64,000 nt of DNA from positions 1-64,000 of the forward strand of contig CAMAQF010000007.1 in NCBI GenBank assembly GCA_945860265.1, in the 5' to 3' direction. Shown here piece after piece: positions 34,014 to 43,216 of the stretch; the first letter of the stretch is position 1, and each line of letters begins with the position of its first letter. The position numbers and the translations under genes were made by a program. Below the pieces are notes generated by a model. That model had not been told where the DNA came from. It made no database searches and saw only the letters and a list, made by a program, of their open reading frames with translations. The DNA is from Emticicia agri (GTDB taxonomy: Bacteria > Bacteroidota > Bacteroidia > Cytophagales > Spirosomataceae).

Positions 34014-35465
34014 ATGCAAAACGAATTTTTCAATCATAAACTAAACATTACCCGCCGCCACTTTTTGGGTAAGGCCGCCACTGGAATTGGTACTTTGGGT
34101 TTAGGCTCTTTGCTGATGCCAAATCTATTTAAAGGAGAAGGGAATCTGGACCAATTGCCTTTAGGTATGCCACATTTTGCTCCAAAAGCTAAGCGAGTAA
34201 TCTATTTGTTTCAGAATGGAGCTCCATCTCAGCTCGAAACCTTTGATTATAAGCCTACACTCACCAAAATGATGGGTGAAGATTTGCCAGCTTCTATCCG
34301 AAATGGACAAAGATTAACGGGAATGACTTCAAAGCAGACAAAGTTTCCATTGATGGGTTCGTTTTTTGACTTTAAGCAATATGGTCAATCGGGTGCATGG
34401 GTGAGCGATATATTTCCCAATATGGCCAAAATCGTTGATGACCTTTGTATTATCAAAACCATGAATACCGATGCCATCAACCATGATCCTGCTCTTACAT
34501 TCTTGCAGACGGGGGCCCAAGTTGGCAATCGTCCAAGTATGGGTGCGTGGGCTAGTTATGGTTTAGGTAGCGAAAATAAAAACCTTCCTGCATTTTGTGT
34601 TTTGCTTTCTCGTGGTCGTGGAAACGGGCAAGGAGTTTATTCAAAACTTTGGACAAATGGTTTTTTAGATTCTACGCATCAAGGCGTGGTTTTTAGCAGT
34701 GGCGAAGACCCAATTTTATATCTAAATGACCCCGAAGGCACGGATAAAATTGCTCGTAGAAGAATGTTGGATAAATTGTCCGAACTCAATCATTTGGGTT
34801 TTGAAGAAAACGGCGACCCCGAAGTGAAGGCCAAAGTACAGCAGTATGAAATGGCTTACAGAATGCAAACTGCCGTGCCAGAACTCACTGATTTATCGAA
34901 AGAACCTGACCATATCATAAAAATGTACGGCCCTGAGTGTTTAGTTCCAGGAACCTACGCAGCTAATGCTCTTTTGGCTCGGAAACTATCAGAATCGGGC
35001 GTGAGATTTGTACAGCTTTACCACCAAGGATGGGATCAACACGGAAACCTTCCCAACGAAATGCCACTCCAAGCTCAAGACGTTGATCGTGCGTCGGCGG
35101 CATTGATTACCGACCTCAAACAACGTGGACTTCTGGACGAAACTTTAGTAATTTGGGGCGGAGAATTTGGCCGAACTAATTATTGTCAAGGAAGTTTCAC
35201 AAAAGATAATTATGGCCGTGACCACCATCCAAGAGCGTATAGTATTTGGATGGCAGGCGGAGGTGTAAAACCTGGCATTGTTTATGGTGAAACCGATGAA
35301 TTTGGATATAATATCGTACGTGACCCTGTGCATATTCACGATTTCCATGCAACCGTTATGCACCTAATGGGCTTGAATCACGAACAACTTACCTTCAAAC
35401 ATTTAGGTCGAAGATACCGCCTAACCGATGTAGCAGGTAATGTGATTTCGGGTCTTATGGCGTAA
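34014..35465 (+). CDS. DUF1501 family Tat-exported protein
   Basis: The 483-residue protein has a twin-arginine leader (NITRRHFLGKAATGIGTLGLGSLL, residues 11-34). The DUF1501 alkaline-phosphatase/sulfatase-like fold follows: AKRVIYLFQNGAPSQLETFDYKP, GVRFVQLYHQGWDQHGNLP, DETLVIWGGEFGRTNYCQG and GRDHHPRAYSIWMAGGGVKPGIVYG. The conserved Asp/His residues suggest metal binding, but no reaction is established for the family. Export folded through Tat fits a cofactor- or metal-loaded periplasmic enzyme. It is the partner of the DUF1553 gene upstream. Confidence 0.9.
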   Translation: MQNEFFNHKLNITRRHFLGKAATGIGTLGLGSLLMPNLFKGEGNLDQLPLGMPHFAPKAKRVIYLFQNGAPSQLETFDYKPTLTKMMGEDLPASIRNGQRLTGMTSKQTKFPLMGSFFDFKQYGQSGAWVSDIFPNMAKIVDDLCIIKTMNTDAINHDPALTFLQTGAQVGNRPSMGAWASYGLGSENKNLPAFCVLLSRGRGNGQGVYSKLWTNGFLDSTHQGVVFSSGEDPILYLNDPEGTDKIARRRMLDKLSELNHLGFEENGDPEVKAKVQQYEMAYRMQTAVPELTDLSKEPDHIIKMYGPECLVPGTYAANALLARKLSESGVRFVQLYHQGWDQHGNLPNEMPLQAQDVDRASAALITDLKQRGLLDETLVIWGGEFGRTNYCQGSFTKDNYGRDHHPRAYSIWMAGGGVKPGIVYGETDEFGYNIVRDPVHIHDFHATVMHLMGLNHEQLTFKHLGRRYRLTDVAGNVISGLMA

Positions 35466-35521
35466 GAAATTATCAATGAGTGATTATTATGTTTACTATT
35501 CTGTTTGATGGGTAAAAGACT

Positions 35522-35549
35522 CAGAATTCAGAACTCAGAACTCAGAACT
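35522..35549 (+). repeat. Four 7-bp tandem repeats touching a start codon
   Basis: CAGAATT followed by three CAGAACT units makes 28 bases of tandem repeat, ending 2 bases before the ATG at 35552. Slippage would change the 5' leader of the cytochrome gene. Confidence 0.7.
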
Positions 35550-35551
35550 AA

Positions 35552-37696
35552 ATGACCCGTTTCTATAAAATTTCATCATACCTATTATTAAGTCTAAATA
35601 CTCTCCTACTGTTCTTTTTGCTGTTTGAAGAACAAGTAAGCCTTCCACTTTGGATAAGTCCACTTGGACGAATGCACCCATTATTACTGCATTTACCGAT
35701 AGGTTTTGTGGTGTTATTGGTGCTTTTTTCATTCTTGAAAAATGAAATAGAAACAAAAAGTTATGAAATAATCAGAACACTTTTGCTGACTTTAACAGCA
35801 CTTTCTGCCGCAATCGTCGCATTGATGGGTTTCTTTTTATCAAGAGAAGGAGGCTACGATGAGCGACTTTTACAATTTCATAAATTCACTGGTATTTTCG
35901 TCAGTTTATTGGCTTATGTTGTAATAATTTTTGATAAAAAATTAAGCTCCAAAACATATTCTAATTGGGCACTATTGGGCATTATGGCCGTTGCTGGACA
36001 TTTCGGGGCGGGCATTACGCACGGTGAAAATTATTTGTTTGAAGCGTGGCAAAAAACCGATATTGCTCCACAGTTTTCGGAGACTGACCCTATGTATAAA
36101 GCCGCCATTTTTCCGATTCTCGAAGCTAAATGTGTGGCATGCCATAATGATGATAAAACCAAAGGACAACTCAATATGAGTAGTATTGAAAAAATTTTTA
36201 AAGGTGGAAAAAATGGTTTAATTTGGAAAGTTGGCGATGCACTCAATAGTCACATCATTCAGCGAGCAAGTTTGCCTTTGGAGCATAAAGAACACATGCC
36301 ACCAAAAGGAAAACCACAACTAACAAACGATGAAATTGCTCTCTTGACTACGTGGATAAACGAAGGAGCGGATGTAAAAAAAGCCTTCAAAAACTATTTG
36401 GCAAGTTCAGAAACCAAGAAAATTGCCTCGAAACTTGTAAGTACAAAATCTACTATCAAAGAAACCAAAGTTTATACTTTTTCGATGCCATCGGAGTCAG
36501 ATTTGGCGGCCGTGAATACGCCTTTTTGTTCGGTTTTCCCATTTGCCACTGGTTCGCCCGCATTGCAAGCTGATTTTTTTGTGAGCAAAAATTTCGACCG
36601 AAAAGTTTTAGAAAATCTCTCAAAAGTTGGCGAGCAATTGGTAATTTTAAATCTATCGAAAATGCCATTAAAAGATGAAGATTTAGCTTTGATTGCTAAT
36701 TTTCCGAACCTTGAAAAACTCATTCTTAACCAAACTGATATTACTGGAAAAACTTTAGAACAGCTCAAAAAATGCAAGAATTTGGAGTCTGTTGCATTTG
36801 CAGGCACGAAAATTTCTAAAGAAAACCTTCAAAAAATACTTGATTTACCGAAACTAAAAGAGGTTTTTGTATGGAATACTGATATTAATGAGGTTGGCGT
36901 AAATGAACTCGGAAAGAAATATGCCAAAATAAAATTTGATAAGGGAGGAATTGATAATCCAAATGAGATTTTGCAACTTAACCCACCAATATTGGTCAAT
37001 GAAGGTTTTATCATCAAAACCAGTGCACCAATTACGCTTAAACACACCCTCAAAAATGTAAAGATTCGCTACACAATTGATGGTTCTGAACCTGACTCAA
37101 CGACAGTAAATATCTACGAAAAACCAATAGTAATTGAAAGTTACACTAAATTCAAAGCCGTGGCAACCAAAGAAAATTGGTATGCTAGCAAAAAAGTTGA
37201 ATACAGTTTCTTCAAGTCGAGTTATGTGGCTGATAGTGTATATTTGCTCAATTCGCCCGACCCAAAACATGCTGGTAAAGGTGGAACAACCTTAAAAGAT
37301 TTGAAAAAAGGGCCAAACGATAATTTTGGCGATAAAGCATGGTTGGGTTATCGTGAAAAAGAATTTGTAGGGTTGTTTGAGTTCAAGAAGGTTCAACCCC
37401 TTAAAGGCTTAACAATCAGTTATTTACAAAAAATGGATTCGTTTATTTTGCCGCCAATGGTTATTGAACTTTGGGCTGGAAATAACAAATCTGATTTGAA
37501 AATCATTCAGAAGCTTAGGCCAAAGCAACCTGAAAAAATGGAGAGGAATGCTAATTTAGGATTACAAATCCTTTTCTCACAGGGCTCATACAAAATGATA
37601 AAATTGGTCATAAAACCAGTGTCAAAACTTCCCGTTTGGCATCCAGGAAAAGGTAAAAAAGGCTGGTTTTTTGTCGATGAAGTGTTTTTTAATTGA
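35552..37696 (+). CDS. Membrane-anchored planctomycete-type cytochrome with LRR and beta-sandwich domains
   Basis: The 714-residue protein has four or five N-terminal transmembrane helices (about 8-25, 42-62, 74-96, 113-128, 138-155; DUF2231-like, with RMHPLLLHLPIGFV). A PSCyt1 haem site follows: FPILEAKCVACHNDDKTKG with Cys194, Cys197 and His198, then HMPPKGKPQLTNDEIALLTTWI. Leucine-rich-repeat-like turns span about 365-455 (LEKLILNQTDITGKTLEQLKKCKNLESVAF). A chitobiase-type C-terminal beta-sandwich region (IRYTIDGSEPDSTT) comes near 505, with an F5/8-type-like end. It may pass electrons from the DUF1553/DUF1501 pair into the membrane. Confidence 0.8.
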   Translation: MTRFYKISSYLLLSLNTLLLFFLLFEEQVSLPLWISPLGRMHPLLLHLPIGFVVLLVLFSFLKNEIETKSYEIIRTLLLTLTALSAAIVALMGFFLSREGGYDERLLQFHKFTGIFVSLLAYVVIIFDKKLSSKTYSNWALLGIMAVAGHFGAGITHGENYLFEAWQKTDIAPQFSETDPMYKAAIFPILEAKCVACHNDDKTKGQLNMSSIEKIFKGGKNGLIWKVGDALNSHIIQRASLPLEHKEHMPPKGKPQLTNDEIALLTTWINEGADVKKAFKNYLASSETKKIASKLVSTKSTIKETKVYTFSMPSESDLAAVNTPFCSVFPFATGSPALQADFFVSKNFDRKVLENLSKVGEQLVILNLSKMPLKDEDLALIANFPNLEKLILNQTDITGKTLEQLKKCKNLESVAFAGTKISKENLQKILDLPKLKEVFVWNTDINEVGVNELGKKYAKIKFDKGGIDNPNEILQLNPPILVNEGFIIKTSAPITLKHTLKNVKIRYTIDGSEPDSTTVNIYEKPIVIESYTKFKAVATKENWYASKKVEYSFFKSSYVADSVYLLNSPDPKHAGKGGTTLKDLKKGPNDNFGDKAWLGYREKEFVGLFEFKKVQPLKGLTISYLQKMDSFILPPMVIELWAGNNKSDLKIIQKLRPKQPEKMERNANLGLQILFSQGSYKMIKLVIKPVSKLPVWHPGKGKKGWFFVDEVFFN

Positions 37697-38131
37697 TTTA
37701 TTGAAGTAATTTGAGGTATTAGTACTGATGTCTATTGATGTCATTGCCTAAAATAAGTTTCCCTGTGATTGGAAAAATTGAATATAGTTAAAATTGTTTA
37801 AAACATTGATTTGGGTTTTGTTTTATCAATAAATCACATAAATTTATTGAGATTTATTGAATGATTTTTAAAAACCTAAGCTAAATTCATATTGTTGTGA
37901 GAAAAATAGAGTTTTCGATTATAAATATCTTTTTGTTTTTATTAAAAAAATAGTCTCAAAAGATAGTTCCAATTATCGAAAATAAACACCGCCATTTTTG
38001 TCTATTAGAACAATGCGTCTTTTGAAAAACACCTTAAATGTCCATTACGCACTAATTTAGGAGAAGCAATCACAAAAATGGCACGTTTTCTTTTGAAAAC
38101 GTGCCATTTTTATATCTTTTTCAAGAAGTTA
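37697..38131. other. AT-rich convergent intergenic region
   Basis: This 435-base gap between convergent genes holds AT-rich DNA with no ORF I can support. Its only clear structure is the hairpin at 38075-38110. Confidence 0.6.
38075..38110 (-). terminator. Strong terminator of the PVC-type dehydrogenase gene
   Basis: A perfect 15-bp stem (AAAATGGCACGTTTT at 38075-38089 with AAAACGTGCCATTTT at 38096-38110) with a 6-base loop stands 22 bases past the minus-strand stop. A and T tracts on both sides make it potentially bidirectional. Confidence 0.85.
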
Positions 38132-41100
38132 TTACTCCAACGGATGCTCCAAAAGTAATTTTGAGACATTATAAATTTCCTTCTGTTTAGCTACAGAAGC
38201 ACGTACAATTTTCACTTTTTCGGGCGAAATTACCGATGCTTTATTACCAAACGAATTTCTAACGTAAGTCAAAACTGCCGCTACTTCTTTGTCGTCAAGT
38301 AAACCTTCAAACGGTGTCATTGGCACTTGCCCAGGATAAGTCTTTCCGTTTACGTCTATTTGTCCAAGCAAACCTTTTAGTATAATTTTAATAGCTCGCT
38401 CTTCATTGCCTGTTACCCATTTCGTTCCTGCCAATGGCGGAAATCCCGAAGCGGTTAAACCTTTTCCATCAGCTTGGTGACACGTTCCGCAGTAACCTTC
38501 TTTGGCATAAATTTTCTTGCCAATTTTAAATAATTCGAGTTCTTTATCTTTCAACGTTGACTTTTCGGCAATTTCTTTGCCTTGCTTCACTAACATTCCA
38601 TTCAAATGAGCAACGGCAGTTTCATGAGCATGAATCATCCATTCGTCCATTGGTTTCTTTTTGGCTTCCGCTAAAATCGGCAAACCTTTTTCTTTACCAA
38701 TCCACGAGGTTGCCACGATAGCATCTAATCTCACTCGACTGTTTTCGTCTCCTACAGCTTGCATTAATAAAGCCGCTTGGTCGGGCACTTGATGCCCCAC
38801 AAAACGTAAAACCTCTACCGCTGCCGCTCTTGCATGATAGTCTTTGGCTTTGAGCATTTGACGAAGTAGTTTTTGGTCAACTTTATTCAAACCCCAAGTT
38901 ACCCACAGAGCCTCCAACATATTATGTTCGTAGCGAGGGTCATTTTTGTCTAAGCTAGCAACCCATTTTATGATTTTTGGTAAAACATCGGCGGCATTTC
39001 TTCCTCGTAATTCTCTACGTGTGCGGTAACGAGTACGATATTCGGGCAATTTTAAATTATCGAGCAAAGTTTCTACACTTGCACCGTCAATCTTTGCCGG
39101 AGTTATCAGTGGTCGTGACGGGTAAGTAACTCGATATACGCGTCCATGCACGTGGTCACGTAATGGATCACGAGCATTGTGCTGCATATGTCCGATTAGA
39201 ATATTATGCCAATCTATGACATATAATGAACCATCGGGAGCAATTTCCATATCAACTGGGCGAAAGTTTCGGTCTTCACTCACTATTAAATCTTGACGGT
39301 GTTTGGTTTTATAACCAGTGCCATCATCTTTTATCGAATGTTGTTTTGTACCCAAAAATCCAATGGTATTATTGATGAGCATATCGCCTTGAACTTCATC
39401 GGGGAAGTGGCGACTCCACAAAAATTCAAGTCCTGAAGTTGGACGAACCATGTGGTCTTTTTCTATCAATTGAAAGCCTTTGTGCGTAGCTTCACCATAA
39501 CGTGGAAGTACGGTTCCGGGCATCATCCAACGTACATCGGGGCTTGAAGTTTCAGCAAAAAATGGTTGTCCCCAATCATCAAAAGCAATTCCCCAAGGGT
39601 TCGGTATTGATAATTGAGCAGTGCGTTCGAGCTTGTGCAATTGCGGAGAATATCTATAAAATCCACCATTGGTAGCCCGCACAGTTCCGTATGGAGTTTC
39701 TACGTTTGTGTGCAAGAAAACACCTTCACCGCCATAAATCGCACCCGATGGGTCAGCACAAAATGCACTATTATTATGATGCGTATCGTGGTCATCGAAG
39801 CCACTGAGCAAGATTTCAACTTTATCGGCTTTATCATCGCCATTGGTATCGGTGAAAAGTTTAAGGTTTGTTCCTTGCGAAATATACACGCCTTCGGGAG
39901 CAATTTCAAAACCTAAAGGCAAATGTAATCCTTCAACAAAAACGGTTTGTTTGTCGGCCTTCCCATCGTTATTGGTATCTTCTAAAATCAAAATTTTATC
40001 ATTTGGTTTGGCATCACCAGGTTTATAGTGCGGATAACTCGGCATAGTAGCAACCCACAAACGCCCTTTATTATCGAACGACATTTGTACTGGATTTGCC
40101 AAATCATTAAATTCTTTTTCGGAGGCAAAAAGCTCGATTTTATAGCCCGCAGGCACTTTTAGCTTATCGAGTGCATCTTGTCCATATAAATATTCGAGGC
40201 TGCCATTTTTTTCAGGATTAAAATTAGTAGTTACCGTTGGCAGACTTCGCGTGTTTTTATCCGCAGCCGCAACGTCCAATTTTTCACCTTTTGCAGCCAT
40301 TAACCAAATGGCATTATCACGAATATCGGTCATTTGGCGAATCTTTTCGATTTCAGCAGGGTAATTTTCTGGCCCAAAAGGATTGTATCGACGACCGTAA
40401 GCATGAACTCCATTCGGAATTTTGTAGTCATTATGCCACATCCAGTTTTTTTCCATTACAGCGGCATGAATCAATGCTCGGTTTGACTCAGCTTTGGCAG
40501 AAGTTTTACCAAAAATTTTATCAGAAAGTAAAAGACCGAGCTTTTTATAACCTTCATCGTTTAGTTGTGAGCCATCAATCGTCAAAGGCTCGGCGATGCT
40601 GGCATACCACGCTTTTGAAGGTGTAAAAGCATCGACAAACAACACTTTATTTGCTATGGAAACTTCACGCATGGCATTGGTGTAAAGCAAAAGGTTTTCA
40701 TTTTCTTTTACACCATTTGGTAAATCATATTTTGTTGATAAATCTTCAAAAGCAATGGGCGAAACAATAGCCAATTGTGGGGCGGCAACTCCATTGTATT
40801 TTTGACTTAAAGTATATTTAATAAAAGCATCCAATTCGGCTTTGAAATTTGCCAAACCTGCTTTGCTTTGAAATGATTCGCTATAACCAAAAAATGCAAT
40901 AATTACATCAGTTTTAAGACGAGTTAGCCATTGGTCGGGATAATCAAAGTGACCTTCGCTGCCTGAGTTTTTGGCGTATTCGGTTTGAAATTTTTCTGCT
41001 CCTGCAAATGCCCATGGCAGATTTCGACTAGCGTGCGGACGAAAACCTGGGGTATCACCTCCATCACACATATTGCGGATTACAAGTGAATTTTCGGGGT

Positions 41101-41287
41101 AACGCACGTGCATTTCTGTCTCGAAATGGTCGTAGTTTATCATACGTGAACCAAGATTTCCACCGATAAGTGAAATATTGCTTCCTTTTTCAACTTTAAT
41201 AATTTCAAGCGGAGCAGGTAAAAACGAACTGACCAGAAAAACTGTGAGTACGAATAATGTGAGTAATATTTTGATGTTGATTTTCAT
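38132..41287 (-). CDS. PVC-type haem-binding dehydrogenase with SGNH-like, propeller, HEAT and cytochrome c domains
   Basis: This is a 1051-residue exported protein (signal 1-24). Residues 37-255 form a GDSL/SGNH-like domain, but the Ser position reads GGN (42-44), the third block is GYSES, and the His of block V is Gln (DGSQ, 238-241), so it looks catalytically changed. Residues of about 375-700 are the membrane-bound-dehydrogenase propeller (GYKIELFASEKEFNDLANPVQMSFDNKGRLWVATMP, DTNNDGKADKQTVFVEGLHLPLG). HEAT-like repeats follow, then a cytochrome c domain with C933-x-x-C936-H937 and axial Met990. It probably oxidises an extracytoplasmic substrate and passes electrons to its own haem. It is followed upstream by ThuA. 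Confidence 0.88.
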   Translation of the reverse strand: MKINIKILLTLFVLTVFLVSSFLPAPLEIIKVEKGSNISLIGGNLGSRMINYDHFETEMHVRYPENSLVIRNMCDGGDTPGFRPHASRNLPWAFAGAEKFQTEYAKNSGSEGHFDYPDQWLTRLKTDVIIAFFGYSESFQSKAGLANFKAELDAFIKYTLSQKYNGVAAPQLAIVSPIAFEDLSTKYDLPNGVKENENLLLYTNAMREVSIANKVLFVDAFTPSKAWYASIAEPLTIDGSQLNDEGYKKLGLLLSDKIFGKTSAKAESNRALIHAAVMEKNWMWHNDYKIPNGVHAYGRRYNPFGPENYPAEIEKIRQMTDIRDNAIWLMAAKGEKLDVAAADKNTRSLPTVTTNFNPEKNGSLEYLYGQDALDKLKVPAGYKIELFASEKEFNDLANPVQMSFDNKGRLWVATMPSYPHYKPGDAKPNDKILILEDTNNDGKADKQTVFVEGLHLPLGFEIAPEGVYISQGTNLKLFTDTNGDDKADKVEILLSGFDDHDTHHNNSAFCADPSGAIYGGEGVFLHTNVETPYGTVRATNGGFYRYSPQLHKLERTAQLSIPNPWGIAFDDWGQPFFAETSSPDVRWMMPGTVLPRYGEATHKGFQLIEKDHMVRPTSGLEFLWSRHFPDEVQGDMLINNTIGFLGTKQHSIKDDGTGYKTKHRQDLIVSEDRNFRPVDMEIAPDGSLYVIDWHNILIGHMQHNARDPLRDHVHGRVYRVTYPSRPLITPAKIDGASVETLLDNLKLPEYRTRYRTRRELRGRNAADVLPKIIKWVASLDKNDPRYEHNMLEALWVTWGLNKVDQKLLRQMLKAKDYHARAAAVEVLRFVGHQVPDQAALLMQAVGDENSRVRLDAIVATSWIGKEKGLPILAEAKKKPMDEWMIHAHETAVAHLNGMLVKQGKEIAEKSTLKDKELELFKIGKKIYAKEGYCGTCHQADGKGLTASGFPPLAGTKWVTGNEERAIKIILKGLLGQIDVNGKTYPGQVPMTPFEGLLDDKEVAAVLTYVRNSFGNKASVISPEKVKIVRASVAKQKEIYNVSKLLLEHPLE

Positions 41288-41302
41288 GTTCTTGAGTTTA
41301 AG

Positions 41303-41371
41303 GTTGGGGCTGGGTTCGGCTATGCTCGCCCACCGTAACAGAGGTACGATAGCTGAGCGTAGTCGAAGCTA
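41303..41371. repeat. GC-rich dispersed repeat between ThuA and the dehydrogenase gene
   Basis: The segment has a composition unlike its surroundings. It contains GCTTCGACTACGCTCAGC (minus strand), a sequence I recall as frequent between genes in Bacteroidota, and GGTGGGCGAGCATAGCCGAA. It begins exactly at the ThuA stop codon. Confidence 0.5.
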
Positions 41372-42229
41372 TTTCACCATGCCACGATATGGTACATTAA
41401 TATCTATTTTTCCTTTCCAATTTTTAGGTACTTTTTTACCCAATTCCCAATGAATGGCATTAATAACAAGGCGTTGGAAAGCTTCTACTTGAAAATCTTC
41501 GGGATGACCCATTGTGGTAGTGAAAACTTTCGCACCAAACGAATTTGTGCCTGTCCATGCAATGGGATTTTCGATGGCTGCTTTATCAGGGTTAACTGAC
41601 TTTCCCATCAATAACCATTCTGACCCTTTCGTAGGATAATCTGGCAGAACTCGGTATAACCACGAACGCACATGGAAACTTGGAGCAACTCCAGTCAGAA
41701 TCGGGTGGTTTTTGCTCGATTCAATGACTGCAACATCCGTGCTGCTTTCGTGTCCGTAATGCGTATGAGCTGCTTTGCCACCCCAGCCCGGAGGAGCATT
41801 AAGTGCAAATTCACCAAATGCATTCCACCGTACATAAGCATCACCTTTCGGAAAATTGAAAGCGTGAGTTGTTGTTCGGAAACCCATAACTGGCTTTCCA
41901 GATTTAAGATATTTATCAATATATTCAAGTTGCTCAGGCGGTAATTGTCGCCAACGTAGATAAAAAACTGCCAAATCAGCTTCTTGCAAAGCCTCCAAAC
42001 CTGGAATATCTTTTTCGGCATTTTGGTTCGGATAAGCCTTTAAGACTTTGGTTCGGAAACCGTAGTTTTTTTCAAGCTCGGCAGCAATTAATGGAAGAGT
42101 AAACTCGCCACTATACTCATGGTCGCCAGTGACGAAGACAATTAACGGCTGTTTTTTCGTTTGTGCAGTTGCCGGATGCCCAAACACAGAAAGCAGCACA
42201 AAACTCAGTAATAAAAAAGTTTTACGCAT
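41369..42229 (-). CDS. ThuA domain secreted protein
   Basis: The 286-residue protein has a signal peptide (ending HPATAQ) and a ThuA-like class I glutamine-amidotransferase-like fold: PLIVFVTGDHEYSGEFTLPLIAAELEKNYGFRTKVL, DLAVFYLRWRQLPPEQLEYIDKYLKSGKPVMGFRTTTHAF, HYGHESSTDV and VFTTTMGHPEDFQVEAFQRLVINAIHW. ThuA proteins act in 3-keto-disaccharide (trehalose-type) metabolism or glycoside processing. Secreted forms in Bacteroidota are usually found with PVC-type dehydrogenases, as here. It precedes that gene on the same strand with an 81-base gap holding a repeat. Confidence 0.85.
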   Translation of the reverse strand: MRKTFLLLSFVLLSVFGHPATAQTKKQPLIVFVTGDHEYSGEFTLPLIAAELEKNYGFRTKVLKAYPNQNAEKDIPGLEALQEADLAVFYLRWRQLPPEQLEYIDKYLKSGKPVMGFRTTTHAFNFPKGDAYVRWNAFGEFALNAPPGWGGKAAHTHYGHESSTDVAVIESSKNHPILTGVAPSFHVRSWLYRVLPDYPTKGSEWLLMGKSVNPDKAAIENPIAWTGTNSFGAKVFTTTMGHPEDFQVEAFQRLVINAIHWELGKKVPKNWKGKIDINVPYRGMVK

Positions 42230-42538
42230 TATAGTTTTATAAATTGAAGGTTGAGTTAATTTGGTGATTCATAGCCAATTAAGGGCAGTATTCCAGTCAC
42301 CAAACTTTTAATCATAAAAATAAGTAATAATTTTATTATTTCTCAATTAGGCGAAAGAATATTATTAAGAAAATTTAAGAATCAATTCAGTATTCTATCG
42401 ACTTCAGCATAATTTTAGAAAAATGCAGATTAAAAGCATTCATTTTTTCAAATATAATATTGACATAACGTTTTGTTTCTAATTATGCCTTAGCTTTGTG
42501 AAATCTATATTGTAGCAAGACTTTCTTTATTAGCAAAT
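42230..42538. other. Divergent intergenic region
   Basis: This 309-base gap lies between ThuA (minus) and the glycosyltransferase gene (plus). It is AT-rich, with TTGGTGA and TCACCAA arms (42260s and 42297-42303) that may be chance, and the -7 element at 42491. No gene was seen. Confidence 0.5.
42491..42498 (+). promoter_or_regulatory. -7 promoter element of the glycosyltransferase pair
   Basis: TAGCTTTG matches TAnnTTTG, 41 bases before the ATG at 42539. A TTTG at 42472-42475 lies upstream but with a spacer of only 15 bases, shorter than usual. Confidence 0.4.
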
Positions 42539-43216
42539 ATGCCCAAAATATCTGTACTGATGGCAGTATATGATACTGATTTTTCTCTAGTTAAACGTGC
42601 GATTGATTCTGTACTAAATCAAGATTTTCAAGATTTTGAAATGATTGTCATTGACGATGGTAGTCAGAATGGAACCCAAAATCATCTACTAAATTACGTA
42701 ATTGAAAACGAAATTAAAATCAGCTACCTACGCCATGCTAATTGTGGACAGTCCGAGTCAATTAATCGAGGTATTTTGAATAGTAATGGTGAATATATCA
42801 CTATTTTGGATGCTGACGACGAGTATAAACCCAATCATTTATCGTCTTGCCTAATTGCTATAGAATCATTGGATTTGATTGCCTCTACAACCGAAACCAT
42901 TGTAGATAGTTTAGATGATTTTTTTGTACCTGATAAGTATGACCAAAATCAGCTTATTCACGTTGACGATTGTATCTTATTTGCTACTTTGTTTGGAAAA
43001 AAAGATGTTTTTATGAACCTAAAGTTTCAGAAAAAATATGCTGCTGATGCCCAATTTTATGAAAGTGCATCACAAAAATATGAGGTAAAGAAAGTAAATT
43101 TACGTACCTATATTTACTATCGCAATACACCGAATAGTACCTGTGCGAAAATCAAAAATGCTACCTTTGCTACCTTCACCAATAAAAATTCGTATGTCCC
43201 CTTTGCCAATTCGTAA
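42539..43216 (+). CDS. Glycosyltransferase family 2
   Basis: The 225-residue protein has a GT-A fold start (PKISVLMAVYDTDFSLVKRAIDSVLNQDFQDFEMIVIDDGSQNGT, residues 2-46), then SINRGILNSNGEYITILDADDEY, where DADDE is the DxD metal/nucleotide-sugar motif. It has no membrane segment. It transfers a sugar from a nucleotide donor to an unknown acceptor. It is short for the family, as the acceptor-binding part is reduced. The next gene overlaps its 3' end, so the pair probably works together. Confidence 0.88.
   Translation: MPKISVLMAVYDTDFSLVKRAIDSVLNQDFQDFEMIVIDDGSQNGTQNHLLNYVIENEIKISYLRHANCGQSESINRGILNSNGEYITILDADDEYKPNHLSSCLIAIESLDLIASTTETIVDSLDDFFVPDKYDQNQLIHVDDCILFATLFGKKDVFMNLKFQKKYAADAQFYESASQKYEVKKVNLRTYIYYRNTPNSTCAKIKNATFATFTNKNSYVPFANS

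Noticed and set aside
43143-43193. Longer N-terminus for the second glycosyltransferase
   Set aside because: It would be encoded within the GT2 gene in another frame and is rich in Pro and Lys without conservation.
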